A stretch of 21,744 bases of DNA, taken from Pelargonium cotyledonis. Its lineage: Eukaryota; Streptophyta; Magnoliopsida; Geraniales; Geraniaceae. Of the stretch, positions 1-9,483 are shown in pieces. The notes under the pieces are model-generated. The model saw only the letters and a list, made by a program, of their open reading frames with translations. It did not search any database and was not told the DNA's origin. Within the stretch, counting starts at the first letter, position 1. Every line of letters begins with the position of its first letter. Where the stretch lies: contig JAYMTA010001113.1 of NCBI GenBank assembly GCA_036897625.1, forward strand, positions 1 through 21,744. The letters are read 5' to 3'. The translations under genes were made by a program, and so were the position numbers.

Positions 1-1012
1 GGGGGGGTTGAAATATGATTTTGATATCATCAGCTTCATAATTATTGGAAGCACTAAAAGTGGAATTAAATCATTGTTGCAAAATGCATGTCATAGCTAC
101 ATCATGGTCGTCATCACTTTTTTTTTTTGGGATAAAAAGCTATAGTTTTTGTTGTGTGAAACATCTTATCTTGATTACAAGATTAGGTTTCAATTTGCAT
201 ACACCTTTAGTTGCATCACCCATAGCCATGCAATGCTTGCATGCACTTATTAAACTTTATACGTCTCGAAATCATGTATGTCTTGTGTTTTTGTTTTAAA
301 ATGAGTGTTATTTTTTTAATATTAAAAATATAGTTGTAAGATAAATTATTACTATCATTTGAGTTTGTAAGAAATTGCATGTTTACAAATAACATCCATG
401 TAATAAATAAGTTAGTATTATTTGAGTTTCTTTGAACAGATTGAGCATTCAGCAGCGGTACGCGTCAACTCAATCGGCGAACTCAAAAAGAAGAAAAAGA
501 AGAGGATAAGGCACGCAATTTGCCAAATAACCAACCCATTACATGAATATTGATCAAATTGGGGTGTTTTTGTAGTGTTGATCTTGTTGTGTCCTATAAA
601 GAAGACTCCAATATGAATTTGTAGTAGCCATGGAGGATGTAACACCACTCATGAGGTCCTTTCCAATTTGTTTTAAAATTTCATCAATGAAATCCAAAGA
701 AGTAACAAGAGGACAAAAACGGAGCCAAAAACCAAAAGCAGCTTCATTTTTTATATCTAACTCCACACCTACACAGCTACACTTGGTGGTTTCTACAAAA
801 AGACCCATTTTTTTGTGGTGATCTGTTCTTTGTTCTCGCTGACGTTACTAAAAAAATCCAGAAAACCGTCTCATTTTCTCAATTGTGCATGCACATATCT
901 AATCACCACCAATCAATCTTTGGTACCAAGCTTTTATTGGTCAATCTGTACACGGAGCCAATTGATTGCATTTTTGGCTTTGCTGATTAGGCAAGTTATT
1001 GGCTGCCCAAAT

Positions 1013-1043
1013 GCCACGTGTCGCAACACAGTAGCCACGTCAA
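1013..1043. promoter_or_regulatory. Paired ACGT-core motifs (G-box/ABRE-like)
   Basis: GCCACGTGTC at 1013-1022 contains a perfect CACGTG G-box and matches the ABRE core ACGTGTC. GCCACGTCAA follows at 1034-1043, exactly 21 bp later, about two helical turns. In plants such pairs bind bZIP or bHLH factors. The pair lies downstream of the pseudouridine synthase gene, so it could serve only a gene outside the window or one not recognised here. Function is inference. Confidence 0.3.
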
Positions 1044-1235
1044 CGTTGCAGAGATGATTGAGCCATGGCTCAATTATATGCATGCCAACATTACATTTCA
1101 TGACTTGATTGACTCCTACCAAAATTAATACCTTGGTAAGGTCTCATTTTTACAAAACTAATACAGCTTGACCTTAATCGTAATTGACAGTTATGTTACT
1201 CTAAAATATGTTACTTTTTCAGGACAGCGATTTCT

Positions 1236-1279
1236 TGCCAAACCCTGCTTTCCATTTCCTGCCAAACCCTATCTTCCAT
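1236..1279. repeat. Two-copy short tandem repeat
   Basis: Two 20-bp copies (1236-1255 and 1260-1279) share the TGCCAAACCCT start and the CTTCCAT/CTTTCCAT end, with a 24-bp period and two mismatches. No function can be read from it. Confidence 0.6.
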
Positions 1280-1549
1280 GGCCATGCCATCAGCATATTC
1301 AAAATATCTACATATAATATAGTGTGTAAGATATTTTGATTCAGTAACTTTTCATGTTTTACACATGTTTGTAAATTTGTAAGTTGAAGCTACAAAGAAA
1401 GATCCAATGCAACTTTCATTGGCAATCATGTATCCCTTTTTGTTGCCAAGAAAACAAAAAAATCACGCGGTTTAACCGCATATGGTACAGCTGTTGTAAC
1501 ATTTCTAGAGCATGATGTAAATGGAATGAATAAACGGAAAGAGAAATTA

Positions 1550-4500
1550 TCAGGTTAGTGACGCCCAGTCTGGATAGGGGCATTCATACTCCCATCCGGG
1601 TCCGGAGTAGCGAATACAATGTAGCCAAAGACCTTCTTCACGACCTTCGTACCTGCGGACGAATGCAAAAGCTTATCCCATGTGAATTCAAAGAATAAAA
1701 GGCATCATACTAAGATGCAAAATACCCAGAATCATAGGCAAGCAAGAAGCTACTTAAGCAGAATAAGCACATATCTCACAAGGATGGTCATGCTCTTATG
1801 TTCTTTGTTTCAAAATATTAATGAAATGCGAGGCAAGGAAAAAACACATTTGACTATATAAGAAAGTTCTATTGATGTCCATGCAATACATTTTCGTGTT
1901 TGATATATCCTAATGAAAAGATATATAAACACTACAAAGTTTCTAGTTTGTATTTATCCAAATGAAATGAACTTTCTTTCAAGGGTTTTAACTGACAATA
2001 TGACATGTCAACCAGGGTCCTATGATTTATTAGAAGAAAGATGCTAAATGAAGCACCTCAATTTCACAAGTTCTTACTCCAGTACTATGTCCACAGAGAA
2101 GAACAAAAGAAACTAGGAAACAGAGGCCCCAAAACATCTAACAAAATTATAAAGGAATACACAAGAAAAGACACTCAATTGCATCTATAGACTATTTTCC
2201 TTGAACCTGCTTTTTTTTCCTTACCACGAAGATAATTTTTTGGTACTTAACTATAACATGGTCACATGATCTTACAATTGAAAAAAATGTTAATAAAAAC
2301 GGGTATCACAAAACACAGAGAGACATAGTACCAACGAAATTATCTTCGTTGCATGCCTATATAATAATAATAATAAAAAAGATTATAAAGATAAAAAACC
2401 ACACTAGTTCACTGGGCAGAAACCTTCAAGGACGATTCATTGTAGATTTGTTTCAAAGTTAATAATTACATTCCAAGTTATAATAATATGAGAAAGTGTC
2501 TTACCCTTTTGGAACTAACTCTGGACAATTAGTACACATAGGGTCAATGCTAAAAACATCCCCAAAGTTTTCTTTAGATTCATCGATACAACTCTCCAAA
2601 GATCTTGGAGAACTGAGTGCATTGGTAGCTCCTACTCTACCAGTCCTCATTCCTTTGATAGTGTGATAATCAACATCTTCAGAGAGATAACGCAGGTCAT
2701 TGGCTATTGGATAGCCCATATGTTTCAAATGTACTCGTATCTACATCATAGAAAGCGAGGAAAAGGCAAAACATTGTTACTGATCATTTACACTTGACTT
2801 TTGAATAGTAGATGCACAAAAGAAAACTCAAAAAAGAGCTTATTGATGTTTTTAAGATATCAAAATGTTAAGTAGCTCCCCCACACTTTTCTTCAGACCA
2901 AACAAAATATAGAAATGTAGGTCAGATAAACAAAATAAGCATAAAACTACAAAAATAAATGGCATGCCAGATGGTTATGCTAGTGTATTTTACAAAAACC
3001 AATTAATAACAGTTAACACAAACCACAAAGGAAGAAGAGGAAACAAAAACCAATGAAAAATGTTTACTCTAAAAGCAAGCAAGGATCTTTTTGAACTTAT
3101 GCTCGGAGATAAGCATTGCATAACAAGTAAATATTCTTACTTGATGTGTCCGGCCGGTGATTGGTTCACACAAGACAAGGCTATGAATCCCGTTGGTACT
3201 AATCCTAGTAAATTTTGTACAAGAAGCCTTCCCCTTCAAGAGAGTACCATCACATGAGCTTCCAGCCTGCATAAGCAGATGATACACTGATGTTCATCAA
3301 AACACTATATGCTTAGGTCAAAAGTCTTTAGGGAGAGGGGAATTTCATTCAGACACTATATGCACTCCACTACATATCAATGACATGACATAAACTAATG
3401 AAAGTCGCCAACAAGCACCAACCATATTGTTGTAATAGATAGAATGCCAAAAATAATGGGATTCTATAAATTATGCAATCCCTAATTATCTCCTTGATTA
3501 AGGATTAGCTTAGATTCATTTCCTTTTCCAATGAATTGGTCAACTTTGTATTGCCTATACATAGGCTCTTCCTTGTACTGATTGTAATTAAGAATATAAA
3601 TCCTTTCGTATTTTAGCATGGTATCAAAGCCTTTTTGTTCTTGCATGTTTTTAATCAATCTTCTGCAGTCGACACTACTTTCTTGGCAGTAGCTTCAAAC
3701 CCTCGCAATTTTTAAAACCTTTTGCTTTGTTTTGATGGATCATGTCAATTCTTCCAATTTGTCACTAAGAACCTAGCCTAAGTCTTATCTTGTTGGTGCA
3801 TTCACCGTAAGCATTTTTTGGGATAAAATTAGACTCTGTTTCCAGGAGTAAATTTCAAGCTACACCATGCTAGAGTGGTCAAAGAGCACTGAGACATCCC
3901 CTACAGCAGTATCCTCACATTCCGGCAAACGCGGCTCCACACGTGTCATTGGATTTGCCAGTCATTGTTCTGGCTTCTTCAATATGTTTCTTTGTTGGAT
4001 TTGTTTTGCTACACAGCTCTATTCTAATCCAGTTTTTATATTTCTAATATGTTTGCTTTGTTTTTATTTTCCTGTTTAGTTTTGCAAACTGAAGTTTTGA
4101 ATCTCCATTCAGTTTGAGGGGATGTTGAGATTTTTTGAATCTCATCATTTTTAGGATTTCCCATAGAATGTGCTCCCTAGTTGTCTCCTTAGATTAAGAC
4201 TTAATTTAGTTTTATTTCCTTTTCTTACGTGTTAGTCAACTTTGTATAGCCTCTATATGCTCTTCTTGTTCTGAGTTCTACTCAAGAACAAATTCTTTCA
4301 TATTTTAACACATTTGTACATCTGGCAAAATTGACAGTTATAGGATGAAAGATATGGCTCACCTTTGAATAGCTTTTTCCTTTTTGAGGATTATGATAAA
4401 TATCAGCATCAACACATTGCTGTAAAGATCAAGATATATATCACTGAGAAGGAAATGGCAATTTTGAGATGAAAGAAAAAACACATTAACAAAAAACATA

Positions 4501-7321
4501 TGTAACGCCAAAAATAAAAACAAACTATTAACAGTTTACAAAGTGAAAAGAAAGTATTTATCTACCAGACTACAGAGCGGAGAGAGTTACGCCAAAAATA
4601 GAAACAAACTATTAGCTGTTTACAAAGAGAAAAGAAAGTATATAACTACCAGACTACAGATTGGAGAGAGTTTTTTTTCTTCTTCTTTTTAGGAGCCAAG
4701 GAGAGAGTTGAAGCCACTTTCACAGACACATGGATCACAATAGTATAATTATTTAAGTAAGAATTATATATATATGTTCACAGCTCAGGCATGGAAAAAG
4801 ACATTGACAGAATAACTTGAAATATTAAATATTTGATGCAAGAGGAATAAGAAAAATTGGATTAACTATACAAATCACCGCTTCTCAAATTGGATGAAGT
4901 TCTTACATCACTAACCAGTAACTATGCAAGCATACTGATTCAGATCAATTAGAAGTCTAAATTTGTCATTTTTTTCCTTTTCTTTCCATAACTTCGTGAT
5001 ATGTACCACGTGTACAAATATGTATGGAATTTCCATAATCAAATTTCCAACAGAATCTGCTTTGACCGTAAGAGACTTTTTGTCCCTATCCTTTATACTA
5101 TAGTTTTCAACTTCAAGGGAGTTGAAAATATAATTTGGTACAAAATTGAGTGACTTATCACCTAGCAAAACATTCAAAAATCAAACTTCAAAGTCAAGTA
5201 CATGTATACCTAGCTCATAGTATACCTGATCCTCTGGAAATATCCCAATGACCTTTGCAATATACTTCTTCTGCAGCTCTCCAGCTTCAATCTGCAAGGT
5301 TACAATAAAGTTCAGATAGTATTATGCACATCTCAGGCTTATGAAGCACGAATACGGGTACGAGTACCCGGTACGTACCCACGAAGTACTAGTACCCGGT
5401 ACCAGTAGGTCCTCTTAGGAGTACCCGTGCTTCATAGTCAGGCTATGATCTGTGTTGTCCAAACTATAATGTTCACCGTACTATCATTGTAAAACACTCA
5501 ACTCTCAAAATTCAGGAAATGTTGTCTTATTAAATAGTAACACAATAATTATCATTCTTAAGTTCCTATTTAGATTTCTCTATGACAAACATTAGACATC
5601 CCTGAATAATAGTAGCACCATTCAGGAATGTAAATTGGCCAGTCTTAAGAATATAAGAAGTTGATAACATGAATCAGGTATATAATCTCACCCATGCAGA
5701 AGGGCAAACAGTATTAACATAAAGGTATTTATATTTAACCCTACGTTGTTGCATCCATAAATATAAACAACTATTAAACTAAACAGTTGTTACTCTGCAT
5801 CAGGTATAGAGTTTCAACCACGTAACATTTCTGTATGACCAAACATTGCGAAGATGTACAGGAATGTGCCAATAAACTTCATAGTAAACTACTTCCTCTA
5901 TCCCAAAATAATTATCCATTTTCACTAAAAAGATTGACCACTCTCTTTTCTAGGGAGTTAGATATGCACAAATGACCAAAATACCCCTAAGACATGTTAG
6001 CTAGAATACCTTGAGTTTGTTATAACAAAAGTACACCGAGCCGAGTCATAAGGGGAAAATACAAATCCAAACTAACCAATCCTTAATCTCTACAAAAATG
6101 GGAAGGTGGACAATTATTTTGGATGGAGGGAATATAAAATATAACTAATGTTGCCGGTAGAATTATCTAATCAAAATTAAATTCAAACTTGCTACTGTTT
6201 ATTAAATCCTTTTGAATTTGATGAATATGCAACCAAAGACAAGCAGTAAAAGGCAAAAAAAAAAATTAATTCATGCCGGTTCAGGAGCAATTCTAAATGG
6301 CCAACCATAACAAAGATGCACAGGAATATAAAATAAAAATAGTATTACAGATAATTAGAATTAGATGCAAACTTGCTATAGTTTATCAAATAGCTAAGTT
6401 GAATGCCTAGTGCAAAAAGTACAAGGCAAAAACATGTAATGCACGCTGGTTCAGGTCTGTAACAGTTATTACGATATATGTGCCAAAGAAACTTCTTTGG
6501 CTTAATTTTTCAGCCTATTCAACAATCATTACTTATAGCAGACCACTTACCTGCTGCCTAAAAAAGTCAGCCTTTGACGCACTTCTGGCCATGATAAGTA
6601 GTCCTGAGACAAGGCGATCTAGTCGATGAATTGCTGACGTGGTCATGTAAAGGGAAAGAAAGACAGAAGGACCAACATTGCATAATATACTGAAAGAAAA
6701 AGAAAAACAAAGAACAGAGATAGACAACACAACTAAATCCATTTGAAATTTAAAAAACCAAGCAATGTTTATCTAAACTTAGAGTTAGATCATATGCATC
6801 TCGAATAATTTGTTTGGATACGAAATAGTGGAGCCAACCCCTGCTCTGCCTCAAGGATCCCAACAACAGTGTTCTTACGATACTGACCACATGCATGCAC
6901 CTACAGGGGTAAGAAATCAAATATTTAAACCAATAAAAGGGGAAGCAAACTATAAATACTTTCTGAACATAAAGAAGTTCTCTCTTCCGGTTACAGATAA
7001 AATGCATTTTCAAGACATTCTCAAGGAAGAAAATCATATACATGGAAATGTGTGCATATATGAGTTGAAGGACATTGAAGGACACTAGTTGATAATTATA
7101 ATCAGTAAAATAAGCTTATGACATACAGAAAGTGAAACTGACTTATTATCTCCTTCCAAGTCTGCCAGATTCTAAAAATGCTTGGACGTGTTTTTTTCTT
7201 TACTTCTTTTTAATATTACCTTTATAAGTACAAATGCTCGCAAACGGTAAACATGGAAAAGGAAAATTTTAAACCATATTGAAACACACCAGAAGAAATA
7301 ACCTTAAAAAGCTTTTATATA

Positions 7322-7367
<46 letters not shown>

Positions 7368-8928
7368 CACACATATATACATACATATATATATATATGA
7401 ACAAAACCTTAAAAAGCATATTTTAAATCCTGTAAATTGTCCACATTTTGCAAAATAAAAACCCAGCATTCAAAACAAGTTGAATAATTGTCATGCAGAT
7501 TTCTTTGGCATTTACATTTAACAAAGCCACAATCGTGTCGTCTAAGAGAAAGTATGATGATAACTAACTCCAGTAGTCCAGTGTATGCAATATACATGCC
7601 TAAGTATACTTTTCACTCAAAATAATGTACAAAGCTATTCTTTAGTCAAGGTAATCCAATCAGTGTAAGACTGAAACAGAATATATATCTAACTAACATT
7701 ATCAAAAGTTCTTGGCTAGTAAAAAGTAGCTACCATTAATGTTATATGTTAAATTGTTAATTATACCTAGTGTGAACGCATATGTAAAGAAAGAGATAGG
7801 GATGCACAGGAAATTGCAAAATCAAAACAAGTTTAATCCCCCCAAAAAAACACTGTAAACAGCAAATTATGCATAAAAAGAGACTGAAAATCATGTATTT
7901 CAACTATCCATCGATATTAAGCAACAAATAACACCGCTAATAGCTGACCTACCGGAACAGATGCTGGCTTACAAATAGTCACCACATCTCGTGTTTTATG
8001 AAGAACAGTAACATCTTCAGCCAGTACAGGAGGTTCATGCCTACAACCCTCAAGACATCAATTGCAGTTTCCAACAATTGAAAAATCAAAATACTCAAAC
8101 TTTGAAATCAAAGTACTAATATTTCAAATCAGCCTAACCTATAGGGTGAATGTGAATGAAAAAATGTATTACGGAGACCTAGTTAACTCACACATGTTAC
8201 ACACATATACACCAGATTTGATATACCTGTGTACGAAGTGGCTTATCTTCTCAGAAGTCTTGAGTACGTATGAAACTGGCACTTTTTTTCCATCTACCCG
8301 TATCCGTCCGCTTTTCACAGCAGTAACCTACAATGTTTTTAAAACAGTATAATCCAAAATCCAACTAATGTCAGTACACTACTTACAGCATAGAACCTTC
8401 TTTTTTTTCTTTTTTTTTTAAATATTCAAACAGCATAGAAATTTCAACATATATACATATTGTACAAAGAACAAGGATTCAATTACATAGTAATCATAAT
8501 TCCTTCCTTTGAACTCCTGACTGAACATATCGACTACGGTTTTCCCTGCCCAGCGATTCTTGACCTAACAACAACGTTAAACAAAACAAAAACAAAAATC
8601 AATAGTTAGGGTTTTGCAACAGTAAAAAAAAGGGCTTTCACGCATAAGTTCAAAATTGAGCAAATGCGGCAGAAGACAGACATGAGCGATGAACTCGAAG
8701 TGGTACGGCTTGACGTAACGCCTCCCTGAACATTTTCCCGCCAAAGTGAAAATCAAAATTGAGTCCAAATTTAAAATAAACACTGGAGTATGATTTTCAG
8801 TCACTACCGTTTAGAAAAATGTAATCTTGTTGCACCGGTGCATTCGCCGGCGTCTGCCACACGGTCTTCATATCGGATTTTTCTTCTTCTTCTTCTTCTT
8901 CTTCTTCTTCACCTCTCGTTCTCTTCAT
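1550..8928 (-). CDS. RluA-family RNA pseudouridine synthase (RPUSD2/Pus9-like, plant RNA pseudouridine synthase 7 type)
   Basis: The enzyme converts uridine to pseudouridine in RNA; the Pus9/RPUSD2 group acts on tRNA position 32, so that substrate is inferred. Twelve exons: 8928-8808, 8725-8682, 8564-8487, 8327-8227, 8040-7953, 6900-6822, 6633-6551, 5291-5226, 4419-4363, 3266-3141, 2740-2505, 1652-1550. All junctions are GT-AG and in frame, giving 393 aa, about the length I recall for the Arabidopsis protein. The start begins MKR, followed by ten Glu (residues 7-16). DYIFLNGRRYVKPYHFEF spans about 35-52. An S4-like RNA-binding part follows (RWAGK to SGRIRVDGKKV, about 58-97). Then come CKPASVP (138-144) and the catalytic HRLDRLVSG (173-181, Asp176). 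TGRTHQIRVHL (276-286) is followed by GYPIAND. The Cys-bearing tail contains FSIDPMCTNCP and ends WEYECPYPDWASLT. Several introns carry mobile elements. It is transcribed divergently from MUB. No targeting peptide is evident, so cytosol or nucleus is likely. Confidence 0.93.
2358..2380. repeat. (TAA)n microsatellite in intron 11
   Basis: A short run of AAT/TAA units lies in the last intron (2504-1653) of the pseudouridine synthase gene. It is a likely length-polymorphic site and nothing more. Confidence 0.5.
3428..3618 (+). repeat. Left LTR of the TRIM-like element
   Basis: It starts TGTTGTAATAG, ends TTTTAGCA, and is directly followed by the Met-tRNA primer-binding site. It pairs with 4123-4310. 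Confidence 0.82.
4123..4310 (+). repeat. Right LTR of the TRIM-like element
   Basis: It starts TGTTGAGATTT directly after a polypurine tract and ends TTTTAACA. It aligns along its full length with 3428-3618 with many substitutions and small indels, so the insertion is old. Confidence 0.82.
4505..4672. repeat. 84-bp tandem duplication in intron 8
   Basis: Copy 1 is 4505-4588 and copy 2 is 4589-4672. Both start ACGCCAAAAATA and end GGAGAGAGTT. Alignment by eye needs no gap and shows about eight substitutions, near 90% identity. It lies between exons 9 and 8 of the pseudouridine synthase gene and does not touch a splice site. No coding content. Confidence 0.88.
5340..5437. mobile_element. 98-bp hairpin MITE with 7-bp flanking direct repeat
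   Basis: The ends form an inverted repeat: ATGAAGCACG at 5341-5350 against CGTGCTTCAT at 5426-5435, with CGGGTAC and GTACCC extending the pairing inward. The interior repeats GTACCCGGTAC in two places, so the single strand could fold in several ways. TCAGGCT occurs directly on both sides (5333-5339 and 5438-5444), the expected mark of a transposition event. A 7-8 bp duplication suggests the hAT superfamily, an inference. It lies in intron 7 of the pseudouridine synthase gene. Confidence 0.72.
5892..6132. mobile_element. Stowaway-type MITE (Tc1/mariner-derived)
   Basis: Terminal inverted repeats of about 35 bp begin CTTCCTCTATCCCAAAATAA on the left and, on the reverse strand, TTCCCTCCATCCAAAATAAT on the right. 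They continue in both arms as ATTATCCA or ATTGTCCA. This is the known plant Stowaway end CTCCCTCYRTCCCAAAATA. TA dinucleotides flank both ends (5890-5891 and 6133-6134), as Tc1/mariner insertion requires. The 241-bp body has no coding capacity. It sits in intron 7 of the pseudouridine synthase gene. Confidence 0.85.
7316..7399. repeat. Compound (TA)n(CA)n(TA)n microsatellite in intron 5
   Basis: About 14 uninterrupted AC units (7331-7359) are flanked by TATA-rich runs on both sides. It lies in the 1052-bp intron 5 of the pseudouridine synthase gene and should be highly polymorphic in length. Open frames across it are artefacts of the repeat. Confidence 0.9.
8881..8910 (-). repeat. Coding (GAA)10 trinucleotide repeat (poly-Glu)
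   Basis: Ten perfect GAA codons on the minus strand encode Glu7-Glu16 of the pseudouridine synthase N-terminus. The frame is retained by whole-codon changes, so alleles probably differ in Glu number. Confidence 0.85.
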
Positions 8929-9483
8929 TTTCTGCTATGGCTTCTTCGGCTTATCACAGTAGTGTTTCACTTGACAGAGACTGCTTTGGAAGAAGGTGAG
9001 GTGAAACGTCGTCGTATCTGTACCCAGCCTCACCTAAATACGGTGTCGTCTAGAACCGAACGCAAGCTAAAAAAAATATTTAAAAAGGTTGGTTCGTTAC
9101 AGTGAAGGGGTTGGCTTGATATTGAGCAAAGGAGGCACCTTTTTGTCGTCTTTAGCACAGCAACAAACCATAGAAGAAAAAAAATTATTTAAAAAAAAAA
9201 TCCATTTTGTGGATCGGCTGAGTCTGTCGACACGCGTTTCTTCTTCCAGGTTTCGTTTTAATTTTTCTAATTTATCAGTATTTATATCTATAAATCGATT
9301 ATGATGATGATGATCAATTTTTGTTGAATTTTTTTAATCTAATCGGTTAAATTGCTCATCTGATCAAAAAATTCACTTGGGTTTGCTAGATAGAGGGGTC
9401 TTTGATCGGATAATTGGCTCAAAATTGTAGAGTTGTGACAGTGGTTGGTGGCTGGATTTGGAAGAGTGAGAGAGTCAACTGAG
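8929..9483. promoter_or_regulatory. Shared upstream region of two divergent genes
   Basis: Only 555 bp separate the start codons of the pseudouridine synthase (minus, 8928) and MUB (plus, 9484). Both 5' UTRs and both promoters must fit here, so it is a candidate bidirectional promoter. A TATA-like stretch (TATTTATATCTATAAAT) lies at about 9280-9296 in the MUB direction. The part nearest the pseudouridine synthase is TTC-rich. Exact start sites cannot be read from sequence. Confidence 0.6.

Larger units (their letters stand above)
1..1549. other. Intergenic region, no supported gene
   Basis: This AT-rich stretch lies beyond the 3' end of the pseudouridine synthase gene, and its right part should include that gene's 3' UTR. 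I see no convincing gene. An 84-codon open frame on the minus strand (554-808) starts with ATG and lacks low-complexity sequence, but I recognise no family. Two GCCACGT motifs at 1013 and 1034, and a 20-bp near-repeat at 1236-1255 and 1260-1279, are the only other visible structures. The window begins with a run of seven G. Confidence 0.6.
3428..4310 (+). mobile_element. Miniature LTR retrotransposon (TRIM-like), non-autonomous
   Basis: The left LTR is 3428-3618 (191 bp) and the right LTR 4123-4310 (188 bp). Both begin TGTTG and end CA. They share blocks such as TTTATTTCCTTTTC versus TTCATTTCCTTTTC and a common GTCAACTTTGTAT, and align across their length at roughly three-quarters identity by eye. 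A primer-binding site complementary to initiator Met-tRNA (TGGTATCAAAGC, 3619-3630) abuts the left LTR. A polypurine tract (TTTGAGGGGA, 4113-4122) abuts the right one. Flanking 5-mers CATAT (3423-3427) and CATTT (4311-4315) look like a decayed target duplication. The 504-bp interior has no protease, integrase or reverse transcriptase. It lies in intron 9 of the pseudouridine synthase gene, antisense to it. Size and structure fit TRIM elements; an internally deleted copia element is the alternative. Confidence 0.85.

Noticed and set aside
6810-7088. 92-codon plus-strand frame
   Set aside because: It is the reverse complement of exon 6 of the pseudouridine synthase plus adjoining intron; the minus-strand exon explains it.
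7269-7469. Minus-strand frame rich in Tyr, Val, Cys and Ile
   Set aside because: It is a translation of the (TA)(CA) microsatellite in an intron.
8790-9105. Plus-strand frames with poly-Leu or poly-Phe
   Set aside because: They are the opposite strand of the (GAA)10 repeat in the pseudouridine synthase first exon and its 5' UTR.
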